DNA from: Semisulcospira habei | Lineage: Eukaryota > Mollusca > Gastropoda > Semisulcospiridae | Reading direction: 5' to 3' | NCBI GenBank assembly: GCA_036245525.1 | Contig: BTPG01000007.1 | Coordinates: 166,246,976-166,310,975 of the forward strand | Length of the DNA: 64,000 nucleotides | Part shown: positions 10,346-22,065 of the stretch, one piece after another | How positions within the stretch are numbered: the stretch's first letter is position 1 | Layout: each line of letters begins with the position of its first letter | Notes under the pieces: generated by a model | Database searches by the model: none | Told to the model about the DNA's origin: nothing | Seen by the model: only the letters and a program-made list of their open reading frames with translations | Program-made: the position numbers and the translations under genes

Positions 10346-10813
10346 TTCTACCACGTAAAAAATCAAACGTAACAGTCAACGCGTTATTATATTTTCTTCT
10401 CTAGACAACAAAAAGGTGTAAATTTAGTAATTATTTTCTCCCCATAAATATTTTAATATTTTTCTCCAAACATGGGGATTGAAAAGTGTATGTGTGTGTG
10501 GGTGGGTGGGAGGGGGGGGGATACTCTGGTTCCCTACTTTTTGGGGGCAGAGCGTATTATTATTATTTAGTCTTTGGATACAGATCTGTTGTTTCAGGAA
10601 CAAACCACTCCATCATCACCCAATGATATCCTTTTTTTTGTCATTAAATACAAAGGAAAGTGGCTTTAATTTTGATTTAAACTCGCTGACTCTGCACCGG
10701 GTGATATTAGAACTGACAAACAAACAGGAAGTGCAGTAAAAAATTAATTCACATTAATTATTGGATCGAATGAGTTGAAGCTGCAGCCGAGAATATTAAC
10801 GTGTGGGCAAGAC

Positions 10814-11035
10814 TTAACCCATATCATACTGAGGCTACAAGCTTCAAATTTGTACACTGCCATATGCAAGTTACATATAGTACTTACAGATAAGGATATA
10901 GAACAATGGCTTTATTTCAAGGGTGGTGCCAGAATAGCTTGGCGCCTAGAGGCGTCTGGCATTACCCTTGAACTATTTCAATTAGTCAAACTTTTTTTCA
11001 CACGGCACTGGTGTATTCCGAATGATAATGGTTAA
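10814..11035. mobile_element. Degraded family A MITE
   Basis: TTAACCCATATC and ATAATGGTTAA mark the ends. The core keeps TTTCAAGGGTGGTGCCAGAA and CTTGAACTATTTC, but the loop is shortened to GGCGCCTAGAGGCG. Confidence 0.7.
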
Positions 11036-11137
11036 AATAATGATATGTATTCAGTTCAGGGCCGCTCTCTCTCCCCCAGCTTGCCAGCTTGTACGGCAAG
11101 CAGTGTAGTGACTACCAGCTTTTTTCTAAAATAAAAG

Positions 11138-11311
<174 letters not shown>

Positions 11312-11412
11312 TTTGCGCGCGCCCGGTTACTCATGCGGGTTGAAGAAGACATTGTACTTATGACCATTAGCATTAAAAAAAAATTAGAACGTATTCAAAG
11401 AGAAAACAAATA

Positions 11413-11516
11413 TAAAGAACAGACGATCCGGTGAACCCTAAAGAACAGACGATCCGGTGAACCCTAAAGAACAGACGATCCGGTGAACCCTAAAGAACAG
11501 ACGATCCGGTGAACCC
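11413..11516. repeat. 26-bp tandem repeat, four copies
   Basis: Four essentially identical units each start AAAGAACAGACGATCCGG and end GTGAACCCT. The array sits immediately left of a family E palindrome (11520-11577). Confidence 0.9.
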
Positions 11517-11519
11517 TCA

Positions 11520-11577
11520 ACCCAATGAGCAAACGGCCATCGAGCCGACGTCGCCCCGATGGCCTTTGCGCACTGGG
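11520..11577. repeat. GC-rich palindrome, family E copy 3
   Basis: CCCAATGAGCAAACGGCCAT pairs with ATGGCCTTTGCGCACTGGG around GAGCCGACGTCGCC. Confidence 0.75.
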
Positions 11578-11865
11578 AACCAACTAAGAAAGAAACAAGC
11601 AAACGACAAAACACACCAGTTAACCATCCAGTCCACGGAGTGGCCGACCGATCATCCAACTCAACCAACCAACTAACCAACCAAGAATCGTCAAAATCTA
11701 GCAAACCATCAAACAAACAAAGCGATTAATGACCGACTCAACTGCCAGCTAGCCAACGGACCGACGCCAACCAACTGTGACCTAATAATGATCTGACCAA
11801 GAACGAAGAAACCAACAAACTTAAAAACCAAGCAAGCGATCCAGCCAACCAACAAATAAAACATT
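11578..11865. repeat. AACC/AACG-rich degenerate simple sequence
   Basis: The motif ACCAACC and variants recur irregularly. No gene is visible. Confidence 0.6.
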
Positions 11866-12209
11866 AACCCCTTTACCGCCAGGGACGCAAATTGTGTTTT
11901 TGCCGAAAAAAAGTTAATGTAACGCCAGTCGGCACCACTGATGCAGCCATAGGGGCTCGATGACGGTAGCTTTGACTAATGCAAATCCGCTGCGCCACCG
12001 CGTGCGCGCCAACGCCTACTAATGCTCAAGCCAGTTTTCTTAACAAAGTATGCATATTGAGTATAAAAATATGTGATCATTTCATTAATTTCAATGTGAC
12101 CCATCAATTTAATTGTAACTATTTTGGAATAAGAACATAAGGGGGGGGGGGGGGGGGGGGGGGCGGGGGGAGTCTGTAAACAGGGGCTGCTGCTAAAGCT
12201 TGACGTCTG

Positions 12210-12365
12210 GAGTTGCAGGCATGATGTACCGATGGCTGAAAGATTTCCTCTTCAACAAAATTGCATGATTGAAGTCGACGGCACACTCAGCAGTCTTGTC
12301 AAACTCATGGAATATGTATCTCAGGGAGGTGTCGTGTCTCTCATCCCTTTAATGTCCGTAAAATA
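12210..12365 (+). pseudogene. LINE reverse transcriptase fragment (plus arm)
   Basis: Across shifting frames the sequence encodes RWLKDFLFNK, then VDGTLSSLVKL, then SQGGVVS, the last from a canonical PQGGVVS RT motif. That order is the RT palm region preceding and including domain 4 of non-LTR elements. Frameshifts and an in-frame stop show it is dead. Confidence 0.7.
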
Positions 12366-12766
12366 TGTGGAACGTTGGACTGTATTCTGATCAAAATGTG
12401 ACCAATCAATTTGTTTGCTGTTTGTTTAGTGGAGAAAAAAGGCAAAAATGATAGACTCAATGAGTAAAACTATCTGGTCTCTTTTTAGATATTTTGCCTA
12501 GCGTAAGGCGGGTCTAGTATGGTCTTTTCTTCTCATTTATTTTCGTCTACATAGGTGTAAATATGAATATGCGTAATAAAGTTTCATGGTTCCTAACAGC
12601 CTAAACAATGTTAAGAAAATACTCCAGATAGCTCTAAGAATGTCACTGCATCATGAGAATGACCCATGTTCTGCATCTTGTGAAGCCTGACATTTTTGGT
12701 TTTGCAGGGAGTGTTTCATGTTGTCGAAGTATCTTGGTACCCCACTACTGGTCTGACCGAACTAGT

Positions 12767-13148
12767 CCCCCACCCGGGTCTGCCCTGGGGGACTAGGGTG
12801 GGGTTAACTACTTTTTAGTTTCAGGGTCACCCTGGTCAGCCTCACGGGGTGGGTTTCCTTTCCGATTCTGGGGCATGTGTTTCTGTCTACCCTTGGTCCA
12901 TTCTGACCTGTATTTGCCTTTTTTAAACTCTCCCTACTGTCTGCGTTGTCTGTAGCTCTTGATATTGGATGTGTGTTGCTAAATGGTCATAGCTTTATTT
13001 AGGCCCCATGACGTAGGTTTATTTAACGTATTGGACCGGCTGGCGACATACATTCAATATTCTGTTTAGTTTTTTTCACAAGCAGTGCAGGCACGTCCTG
13101 AGAAAGCCTTGATGCTGTCGGGACGTTAAGTAATGTACAATCAATCAA
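12767..13148 (+). mobile_element. Short retroposon (SINE-like or LINE 3' end) with target duplication
   Basis: This 382-bp unit begins CCCCACCCGGGTCTGCCCTG and ends GACGTTAAGTAATGTAC plus (AATC)n. It is flanked by 15-bp direct repeats TCTGACCGAACTAGT at 12752-12766 and 13149-13163, so it inserted by retrotransposition. A second copy with its own duplication lies at 55803-56160. No RNA polymerase III boxes are obvious. It is inserted into the LINE RT remnant on its right. Confidence 0.85.
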
Positions 13149-13163
13149 TCTGACCGAACTAGT

Positions 13164-13660
13164 GTTTGCTTGCGCCAGGATGCTGTAATTTGCGCCAATG
13201 TGGTCCCCACCAGTTTCTTCATCAGAGACTTTCAAGTTTCCCCGCAACTCTAGCTTCCATGGCTTCGATGTGAATCCAGTAATTTTTTGTTGTCTGTCTT
13301 TGGTACTGGAAGGTCTCCAGTTTTCAAGGTGACCTCTTCCATCTGATTGAAAGAGATGGTCTAGCTCAGTTTGAGTGGCCATCTTTCAGTCCAGCTGCTG
13401 ACTCTATTGGCAGCATCCTGGATTCTGCAGGATGCTTTTTCAGTATGTTCTGCTGCGCTCCACACTGCAAAGTCATCCGCATGGAGGATGTTCGAGACGA
13501 ACCTTGGTACTGCTGGCTGTACTGATGTCATTAATGTAGACCAAGAATAGCATCGGACACATCACCTCCCTGAGGTACACCTTCCCTGAGTTTGACAAGA
13601 CTCCTGAATGTGCTTTTCTATTAAAGAAGAAGTTCTTTAGCAGCAGCCCTTGTTTACAGA
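13164..13660 (-). pseudogene. LINE reverse transcriptase fragment (minus arm)
   Basis: Read leftwards, broken frames give SLVKLREGVPQGGDVS, then INDIST, then ADDFAVWS from the catalytic A/F-ADD box, and then thumb-like sequence. It is the same LINE as the plus-arm fragment at 12210-12365, with more of its 3' side retained. Indels disrupt the frame. Confidence 0.75.
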
Positions 13661-13786
13661 CGTTTCCCCCTTGTTATGCTTTAACAAAAAAAAAAAATTA
13701 CAATTAAATTGATGGGTCATATTGAAATTAATGAAATGATCACAACTTTTATGCTAAATGTGCATACTTTGTTACGAAAACTGAAA

Positions 13787-15117
13787 ACAAAAATATTTAA
13801 ACAGAGGAGTATGACATAAGCAATTTTTATGATCATTTTGCGTTCCTTTGCGTACTGGTAAAATGGGGGTAGGGCAGCAGATTCAGCCACTGTGGCCCCT
13901 AAATGAATCACAGCATCATTAAATCAGGTTGGGAGTAACTGTGGTACTCTATCCTAACAATAAAAACCTAAAAAAAAAAAGAACTATCAGTTGTATACAC
14001 AATTTCTGAGGGCATCGGAGACGTACGTTTCCCAATTTGGCAATTTTAAATGGGAAAAAGCTATCATTCACCACAAACGTATCGTAATGGATGCCGACTT
14101 TCCTCATTTTCTTGCACTTTATGCTCAAATTATTGAAACTTAATAGGAAAAGAGGGGTCAAAATGAAATAGAATAACTTTAGTAATTGTTTTCTAATTAA
14201 TTTTGTGTATTTTTACAACTTGGGGGTAGGGATACAAAATCAACCAATGTCACCAAGTCAAGTTTATAATAATTGTGACATCCTGTTTTAATGATGTAAG
14301 TCTGAAATGAACTGCCAGTGCTATAGAAAATGTCTGAAGGCATCTGACACGTTTGTCTTTTTTTGCGATTTTGCGGAAATGGCCATTCAGTACTGGGTGC
14401 ACAAATATATTCTCTGTGAGCCACAGATTCAATATTTTTTTTCATTCTATTTTTTGCAGAGTACGCAGAAGGTGTGCATTAAGATAATATTGCCTGATTT
14501 TGGCTTCTGGAATGAATTCAGATTTATTTAGAGGAAAATGTTTCTATAGCTCATTTTAGCATCCGCAAAGAGCGTGAATGGGAGTACCCTTGCGCCATCG
14601 GCTAAATCTCTGGTGTGTTCCTAAGGATTTTAGGGGAACATCGCTTAAACATCTCAGGACATACTAGGGTACACTTTGAAACTCATCTTATTGAGTACTG
14701 GGGGGGGGGGGGGGGGGGGGAGGGAGGAGGAGGGGTGGTGCACGGTAGGACGGGCTAGCTCTTGGACTACTAAGGCGTGCAGCCCGGGCCCGGGTCACAA
14801 GTTCATGTCGACAATTAGACGCACTCTGTTTTAATTTCATTGGATATGCTAATTTACATAAACCAATGAAAAAATAGCATGCGGCGTATTTCCGGCCACA
14901 TCAAAACCCGACTCGATGCTTGGCCGCTGTGCAAAAAGTCTTGATACTAAACTATCATTTTGCCGGATCGGAGGACAAGATAGATTTGTGGCAAAATATA
15001 TACCGAGTCTGTTCAGTTCGAGGTTTTAGGCGGATGGTTGCTTTGAGGGTTGAAAACTGCTCTGGAATCAGTCACAATGCTTCGCCGCTTTGTGTGATTT
15101 CGTTTCCTCCCTTGTAT
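13787..15117. other. AT-rich insert splitting the inverted-repeat arm
   Basis: No coding frame or recognisable element is visible. A poly-G run lies at 14701-14720. The stretch might be an eroded element; I cannot name it. Confidence 0.4.
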
Positions 15118-15225
15118 TGAAGCATTAGTAGGCGTTGGCGCGCACGCGGTGGCGCAGCGGATTTGCATCAGTCAAAGCTACTGCATCATCGAGCCCCTAT
15201 GCATGCACTGAGCCGTTAGTCAAAT

Positions 15226-15360
15226 CAACAGGGGAGAAAAGCAAACTGAAGTTTGTGGCAAGAGTTCCGTGCCCTGACTCGGAGCGTCCATAGCACCCGG
15301 ATTGACGTTTCGAATCAGGGGCACGCAACTCTTCTCACAAACGTCGATTTTCTCCCCCTG
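15226..15360. repeat. Imperfect palindrome
   Basis: The arms CAGGGGAGAAAA ... GCCCTGACTCG and CGAATCAGGGGC ... TTTTCTCCCCCTG pair around a 35-bp centre. It may be a further MITE family. Confidence 0.6.
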
Positions 15361-15379
15361 TAGTCACATAGATACAATG

Positions 15380-15470
15380 TCAGTCTTGTCAGCAAGAGAC
15401 ATAGATCCTCATGAGATCCCGCAACTGCGGGGGTCCATGAGGATCTATGTCTCTTGTCTCTGTAATAGTA
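15380..15470. mobile_element. Palindromic MITE, family D copy
   Basis: The core GCAAGAGACATAGATCCTCA ... CCCGCAACTGCGGG ... complement matches the copy at 47106-47319. The ends are not clear. Confidence 0.7.
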
Positions 15471-15779
15471 GTGAGTAGTGTTCATACGCCTTACAGGCAG
15501 AGTGAACCTCTCTCCCATTGTTTCGTGTGTACTGAATTGTGGCTGTGTTGATTGTCCCTTTTGGAGTTTGTCATCTTCATGTTCATGATGAACTGGGCTA
15601 CATTTTGGTATCTTTTTTGTGGACCATTTCCTCCAGAGTGGAAAATGCTTTGGCTTTTTCTGTTTTTTGCTCTACTGGCTCAGTGGCAGTCACGCTTGAC
15701 TGCACCTGCAGCACCTTTGCACCTACTCAGTCTACACGTGAACTCACACAGGCTGTCCTCAGTGTCATAGTTCAACTAT

Positions 15780-16530
15780 GTGAATTGTAGTACTGTGAAT
15801 ACACGCAGTCTGCGTGTGAACTTGTCTGGCCTACCTACTGTGCCCCTGACTGACTGTGTCACTAGTCCATCGTCACACACTGTGTGTACAACCAGTCTAC
15901 AGATGAACTCTTCTGGTCTGCCTACATTGACCCAGTCTGTCAGTGTCACCAGTCCATCATCATGCACTGTGTATCAATCCAGCCTGCCAATGAACCCCTC
16001 AAATCTACCGCGCACTGTTCCACAACACAAGTACTCCAGAGATGACTTGTTGAGTATTAGACCTGTGGCCATACGTCTGGACCCCACTCTCATCCTCCAT
16101 CTTCGGAGTTTGGGGATAGGGTGTAATTTGCCTCGTAAACGGACCCGGAGAGGTGGTAGGAGGAAACGGAGACAAATTATTGTTCTCATCACTGGCAGGT
16201 CTAACACGTTGCCACGTGCACCCCCAAAGGACATAGTTTCGCCTGAAAATCTCATCTACATAGACACTAAACCTCAGCAGAAATATTTTAACGTCTGTAC
16301 TTTCAACGCACAATCAGTGGGACAGCGTGACAAAAGGACTGAGATATGTAATTTTGTGCATGACCAGAACATCGATGTGTTGTTCCTGACAGAGACCTGG
16401 CTTAAATGTCAAGGAGACGAGGCAAAGTGTGTGGACATAACTCCGTCTGGCTATTGCCTTAGATCCTTCCCCCGTGCTACTCGTGGTGGAGGACTGGCTT
16501 TTTTAAATTTATTTTTTTTATCCGTGACAG
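15780..16530 (+). pseudogene. LINE ORF2 N-terminus and start of AP endonuclease
   Basis: The frame starts with a Ser/Thr/Pro-rich stretch, then a basic segment (LPRKRTRRGGRRKRRQ), then the endonuclease start FNVCTFNAQSVG and TETWL. The frame is lost at about 16520 near a T-run. Confidence 0.8.
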
Positions 16531-16534
16531 TTTA

Positions 16535-17689
16535 TTGGAGCATGCCAACATCACATCATCGTTCCCCTTTTCTCATTCAACGTTTGAGCTTGCCCAGTTG
16601 ACACTTTCTGTGCCGCAGCATGTGCACTTGTACTGTCTGTACCATCCACCACCCAACAGAAAGAATAGACTTACAGACACTACGTTTTTCAGCGAGTTTG
16701 CGGATTTCATGGAGCACTGTAATTCTTTGGGTGGTAAGCTTGTGATTGTCGGCGATTTCAACTTTCAATTCGACTGTCCTTCCAACACCAACACGGCTCG
16801 TATGCTTAACCTATTACAAACCTTCAGTCTGTCTCAAGGCGTGCATCAGCCTATTCATACCAAAGGTCATACACTCGACTGGGTCGTGTATAGAGAGAAG
16901 GACTCCATCTTTAGGTCCGCCTCTGTGAGCCACACCATGTCTTCTGACCATTTTCCAGTTCTGTGTCTTTTGGATATAACCAAACCTCAGCCGCAGCCTG
17001 TTACCAGGACTTCGAGGAACCTCAAGGGGATTGACCTTGACAAGTTCATAGCCGATGTCGCAGACTTTGTCGGCATCCGTCCCCACATCTCGGCCGAGCA
17101 ACTCAACGCTGGTCTGCGGGCTGTCCTAGACCAGCATGCTCCCGCCACTCGCCGCCGGGTGTCGCAGCATCACTCCACGCCCTGGTACCCATCTGTGGCT
17201 GCTGAACTGCGCACCTTGAAGCACGAAAGGCGTCAGGCAGAGAGGTGTTGGCTTAAGTCTGGGCTGACTGTTCATAAACAGATTCTGAATAGTTTGAAGT
17301 ATAAGATCACTCGCTTGACCACCAGTGCCAAGACTGCTTTCATCTGCGCAAAAGTTGCTGCAGCAAGCACTTGCAAAGAACTTTTCCGTGTGACTAATGG
17401 ACTCTTGGGTAAGACCAAATCTGTTCAACTGCCCAGCACACACCCAATCCGGGATCTCCCAGAACTGTTCTCTCGCTTTTTCTGTTCCAAAGTCAAAACA
17501 ATACGTGACAACATTGACAAATGGGGTGATGATGCTCAGACATCTTGCTCATTTGAATCTAAGTGTTTTGCTGGCACTCCTCTTGCATGCTTCAGTCCAG
17601 TGACTGAAAAGGTAGTGCTAGAAACCATGAGTAAGATGTCTCTCAAGACCTGTGAACTAGACCCTGTGCCTTCGTCCCTTCTTTTTTGA
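16535..17689 (+). pseudogene. LINE AP endonuclease and RT N-terminal region
   Basis: This continues the same protein after a frameshift: YCLYHPPP, VIVGDFNF and SSDHFPVLCLL complete the endonuclease. A basic linker region follows before the RT. It ends LDPVPSSLLF, just before another indel. Confidence 0.85.
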
Positions 17690-18455
17690 ATGTAAAGATG
17701 CAATTGTACCAGTCGTTACAGCTATTGTAAATGAGTCCCTCTTGCACGGCACTGTACCTACCTGTTTCAAAACTGCAATTGTTAAGCCGCTCTTAAAGAA
17801 ACCTTCACTTGATCCCAACAGTTTGAAAAACTACAGACCCGTATCCAACCTACCTTTTCTTTCAAAGCTTCTGGAAAAGATAGTGCTCACGCAGCTGCTA
17901 GACCATATCAAGAATAATGGTCTGTGGCATGTGTTTCAGTCAGCATATAGGTCTGGTCATAGCACGGAGACAGCATTGCTGCGTGTTGTGAATGACCTAC
18001 TTGGTGCTAGCGAAGAAGATCTAATCTCTGTTTTGACTCTGCTCGATCTGAGCGCAGCGTTTGATACCATTGACCATGACATTCTACTTGCCCACCTTCG
18101 TGATGTGTTTGGCACTCAAAGCACAGCACTGAAATTTTTCCAATCCTACTTTGTTGGTCGCTTGCAGATGGTTTCAGTGGCAGGATTTGAGTCCCACCCT
18201 GTTGAGCTGCTTTGTGGCGTTCCACAGGGGTCGGTCTTGGGGCCTGTTCTTTTTACTTTGTATACACAGCCCCTGTCGCATGTCATTGAGCGTCACTTTG
18301 TTTCTTATCATTTATATGCAGATGATACAGAATTGTACAAACACTCCCTTCGTGAACATGTTGATCAGATGGTGCAGTCTTTGGAGGCTTGTATTTGTGA
18401 TGTTCAGAAGTGGACCACACAGAACAAGCTCCAGCTGAACAGTGACAAAACTTAG
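17690..18455 (+). pseudogene. LINE reverse transcriptase
   Basis: RT motifs run in order: [68 protein letters not shown] and YHLYADDTELY. The catalytic YADD is intact. The TAG at 18453 closes the frame prematurely. Confidence 0.9.
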
Positions 18456-19162
18456 TCCCTCCGAATGACCTGCTCCTCTACGTGCAGTGCTGATCTTCCT
18501 GAGTCAATGATGGTGGGCGAGAGCGCCATCTTCTTTTCTAGCTCGGCCCGTAATTTGGGTGTCATTTTTGACAACAGGCTGACAATGAAGGAACAAGTGA
18601 AGAAAGTCTGCCAGCTTGCCTTCATTGAACTCAGAAGGATCAGCACTGTTCGACATCTGCTAACTGTTGAAGTTACCAAAACACTTGTTACCTCCCTTGT
18701 GCTGTCCCGAATAGACTATTGCAATTCTCTTTTGTCCGGTGTTCCCGCAAAATCTTCTTGACCAAATCCAGAGTCATGAACTGTGCTGCACGTCTGATTT
18801 TTCGTGTACCGAAACGTGAACACATTATGCCTCTACTAGCTGATTTGCACTGGCTGCCAGTTTCATACAGAATTCAGTATAAAGTCTGTGTTATTTGTTT
18901 TAACATCATCTCTGGTTCTGCCCCTCCTTACTTATCTGAACTTGTCCAGCTGTATACACCGTCCCGCTCATTACGCTCTGCTTCAGACACTCGTGTTTTC
19001 CGTATCCCTAGACGTAATAAGGTCACTCAAGGTCATCGTGCATTTTCGTATTTTGGTCCCATTACATGGAACGCCCTCCCAGCTGATGTGCGTCACTCAT
19101 CATCTCTTTCCATTTTTAAATCCAAGCTTAAAACTCACCTTTTCTCTGTTGCATATACGTAA
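18456..19162 (+). pseudogene. LINE RT thumb and C-terminal region
   Basis: SARNLGVIFDN, LVLSRIDYCNSLLSGVP, ADLHWLPVSYRIQYK and the final FKSKLKTHLF are typical of the L2/CR1 C-terminus. A frameshift near 18760 separates two frames. Confidence 0.85.
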
Positions 19163-19184
19163 GACCATTTTGTCTGCCGGCTCA

Positions 19185-19187
<3 letters not shown>

Positions 19188-19264
<77 letters not shown>
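19188..19264. repeat. (GT)n microsatellite
   Basis: A pure GT dinucleotide run of about 77 bp lies within the LINE 3' region. Confidence 0.97.
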
Positions 19265-19267
<3 letters not shown>

Positions 19268-19430
19268 TTTTCTGCTCCTTGTAAATCAATGTATTTTGTT
19301 GTTGTTGTTGTGGTAATGTATGTGCTTGTTTTTGTATTTTGCTTCACTGTTTCATTACTGTGATTGTTAAGCGCCTAGAGCACCTTGGTGATTAGGCGCT
19401 ATACAAATTACCTTTATTATTATTGTTGCA

Positions 19431-21423
19431 GTTGGCTAGTGTGCAATTCTTCTCGGCAGTGAAGAGGTGAAAACAGCCGGTAAATACTGACCTGTCCATG
19501 TGACGCCCATCAAGATATACACCACCATTCCGTGCATGATGCTCCGTACATTACATCTTGTCCGAATTCCGTCATTCACGTTACCTTTCCTGGCTTGCAT
19601 TTTTTCCCCAAGCGGAATAAGTTTTCAACACGATGATGTCAGTCCAACTGTTTAGTCCCCGCTTGATCGTACAGCATATGTTCATAAGTCTCACGGTTGA
19701 CAAATTTCACAACTGCTTTTTTTCGGGCAAAATCTTCAACCAGTAGAAATTACTGATCTTAGACTTGATTGAGTAGTTTCTGTTCACAAGTCTCCGTTGA
19801 GAATTTGTTTTTCGGGCAACTGAATCCTTCGACCCAGTAGATCTTCGTCACAGTCTTGGTTTCCTACCGCTGCTGTGAGTGATACTGACAATAGCTGTCA
19901 CTGACACTGGTTGCCCGTTTCACTCGATTCGCGACCGCCGGGTAGCTAATGCGAGGGAGACAACCAGTGCGAATTGAACCAGTGTGATTAAACCTGTACT
20001 AGTCTATGATTTGTAATCTGAAAGACTGTTGCAAGCAACTGTGTGGAGGAAAGAAAACTGAGAAGTCCACTGTGCTGTTACTAAACCGGCTGACGAAAGT
20101 GTTCCTGAAACCAAATCGCGTGTCCGGCATCCCGGCCAAGCCTATGGGTGTACAGTACAGTTGCTGCCACAAAGCCTTGTACGTCAGTGGTTCTTCAAGG
20201 TATCACTACAAGAACTGGGGCCAGTTGCATGAGTGAGCTTAGTATTTGCCAGACACTAAGCAAGATCAGTGTTCCGCTATAGCGGAGCGCCTTGCTTAGT
20301 GGATGACTGGACTAAGCTCACGCATGTTGAACTGGGGCTAGTTGCATGTGCGAGCTTAGTCCTGCGCCAGCCACCTTGCTTAGTGGCTGGCGCAGGACCA
20401 CTGAGCTCGCTCATTCAACTGACGCCGGCCTGGCCCCTAATTTCTGGCAGACGTCAGTCTTTATAACAATGATGGACTGGATTGTCACTGCATAAGAACA
20501 TGCGCGGACCAAAATTAACATTGACCCAGCAATATTTTTTCACGAAGCTGGACTCTGAGACCGAGTCACTAGTTCAACACGATCTGACTGATACTGACCA
20601 GCACGAGTAGATCACTTGATAAGTACGCGATAAGACACAAAGCTAACTCAACAACACTGACGTGAATTTGGAACAATCGTGTCTGTCATAGTCTGTGCTC
20701 AACTTAGGTACGTTCTAGAGCTCTGTCACTGTCGGATTATTTGCCTGGTGGCATTTTCAGCATTCTGCAAGATATCTAGATAAGACTGGTGTGCCCTCTG
20801 GAATGAGTTAGTCGTAAAATATGTCGAGCAGTTTTGATGTGATTTAGCAACACGTCAAATATAAAAAAAAAAAAAAAAAAACAACCAACAACCAACCAAC
20901 CAAACGATCGAACGAACTAATGAACGAACGAACGAACAAACAAACAAACACTGATTTGGTCGCAGTTTTACTGAAACAGGGCAGTTTACCTCAGCCGCAA
21001 CTCAGTGGCCGATCTCAGTTGTGTGACAAGGGACAAACGTCACAAACAACCGACTTTAAAAACCGCAACAACAGCAGTTCAGATCAATTCTGAGAGGCCG
21101 AATTTTCTAAGAACAACTGAAACCAGAAAGGACTGACTTGAAACGCCGCTATAGTCGGGCTTGAAGAAAATCCGCTACCGCGGCCGTTTTTCACTGATTT
21201 AGTGTGGGGTAGTTGGAGAATGGATAGGAGTCCGTTTCCAGTTGATGGGGTGGATGGGTACATCAGTACAACGATGACTCATCTAACCGTGTTCGGCCAA
21301 TCAATCAACCAACCAAAACTATATACCAGGGAATCAGTCAGTTACCTCCCGGAGAGGCCGGGCGGCCGGGAGGGACTTTCCGAGGGCTTCATAAGACCCT
21401 CGGACTGATGCGGCCAAAACTTA
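19431..21423. other. Intergenic stretch with hairpins, no supported gene
   Basis: The frames look non-coding. Two related palindromes lie at about 20205-20415: GAGCTTAGT ... ACTAAGC arms around AGTGTTCCGCTATAGCGG, and GTCCTGCGCCAGCCACC with its complement. A-rich and AACC/AACG-rich simple sequence occupies 20863-20950. Confidence 0.5.
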
Positions 21424-21735
21424 GAGTCCGAAATAGCTCAGGCGGTTAAACGTCGGAGCAGGAGAGCGAAGGGAATCGCCGGGTTGTGGGTTCGAATCCC
21501 GTCCCAGCCCCGGTAGCTGGACTCACAATCCAGGGGAAAAAACGGATTTGTTCAATAGCATGTCCGTTGAAAGGTCCTGGTAAATCAAAGTGGCACAGTT
21601 GGAGTGCGCCTGAGTTGATCAGTGTTCAGGTCGTACTCCATAGACAATAGATTTCCCTGCCCATAACTCGCCCGTCAGGGCCGTCCATGATCACCTCGGT
21701 GCTGGGGACGTTAAACCCGAACTAACCAACCAACC
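21424..21735 (+). mobile_element. tRNA-derived SINE
   Basis: The head resembles a tRNA gene: A box TAGCTCAGGCGG (21434-21445) and B box GGTTCGAATCC (21489-21499). A body follows, and the tail is GACGTTAAACCCGAACTAAC plus ACCA repeats. Internal polymerase III promoters of this kind drive SINE transcription. It is not a functional tRNA: there is no cloverleaf 3' acceptor arm and the body is fused on. The tail resembles the 3' end of the I/Nimb-type LINE at 35948. Confidence 0.9.
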
Positions 21736-22003
21736 ATGGACGGCCCTGACGGGCGGGTTATGGGGGACAGGGAAATCTATTGCCTATGGAGTACGATCTG
21801 AACACTGATCAACTCAGGCGCACTCCCAACTGTGCCACTTTGATTTACCAGGACCTTTCAATGGAGATGCTATTGAACAAATCCGTTTTCCCCCTGGATT
21901 GTGAGTCCAGCTACCGGGGCCGGGACGGGATTCGAACCCACGACCCGGCGATTCCCTTCGCTCTCCTGCTCCGACGTTTAACCGCCTGAGCTATTTCGGA
22001 CTC
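21736..22003 (-). mobile_element. tRNA-derived SINE, inverted copy
   Basis: Read leftwards from 22003 it has the same A and B boxes and body as the plus-strand copy, then stops inside the 3' region at 21736 without its tail. The two copies are tail to tail and could form a 260-bp stem in RNA. Confidence 0.9.
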
Positions 22004-22004
22004 T

Positions 22005-22065
22005 CAGGCCGTCCATGATCACCTCGGTGCTGTGGACGTTAAACCCGAACTAACTAACTAACTAA
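22005..22065 (+). mobile_element. SINE 3'-tail remnant
   Basis: GCCGTCCATGATCACCTCGG ... GACGTTAAACCCGAACTAAC plus AACT repeats. It duplicates the tail of the plus-strand SINE, suggesting that the inverted copy landed inside a SINE. Confidence 0.8.

Larger units (their letters stand above)
11930..15215. repeat. Large inverted duplication of a LINE-containing segment
   Basis: The segment at 11930-12360 recurs in reverse complement at 13560-13786 and 15118-15215. Shared motifs include CCGCTGCGCCACCGCGTGCG (11988 and 15140 regions), TCATTTCATTAATTTCAATG (12078 and 13720 regions) and CTTGTCAAACTCA-type RT sequence. The right arm is split by about 1.3 kb of unrelated AT-rich sequence (13787-15117). 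The arms have diverged, so the duplication is not recent. Confidence 0.75.
15520..19430 (+). mobile_element. L2/CR1-group LINE, nearly full length, inactive
   Basis: The order is N-terminal region, AP endonuclease, reverse transcriptase, C-terminal region and a 3' tail. The tail reads AAGCGCCTAGAGCACCTTGG ... GGCGCTATACAAAT followed by ATT repeats, typical of L2-type elements. Endonuclease motifs include FNAQSVG, LTETWL, VGDFN and SDHFPV. RT motifs include [30 protein letters not shown] and YADDT. Indels near 16520, 17690 and 18760 and a stop at 18453 break the frame. A (GT)n microsatellite has grown inside the 3' region (19188-19264). Confidence 0.9.

Noticed and set aside
10075..10404. Proline- and glycine-rich open frames
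   Set aside because: Low-complexity G-rich tract, no coding signal.
21424..21510. A functional tRNA gene
   Set aside because: A and B boxes are present, but the 3' acceptor half is replaced by a SINE body and LINE-like tail.
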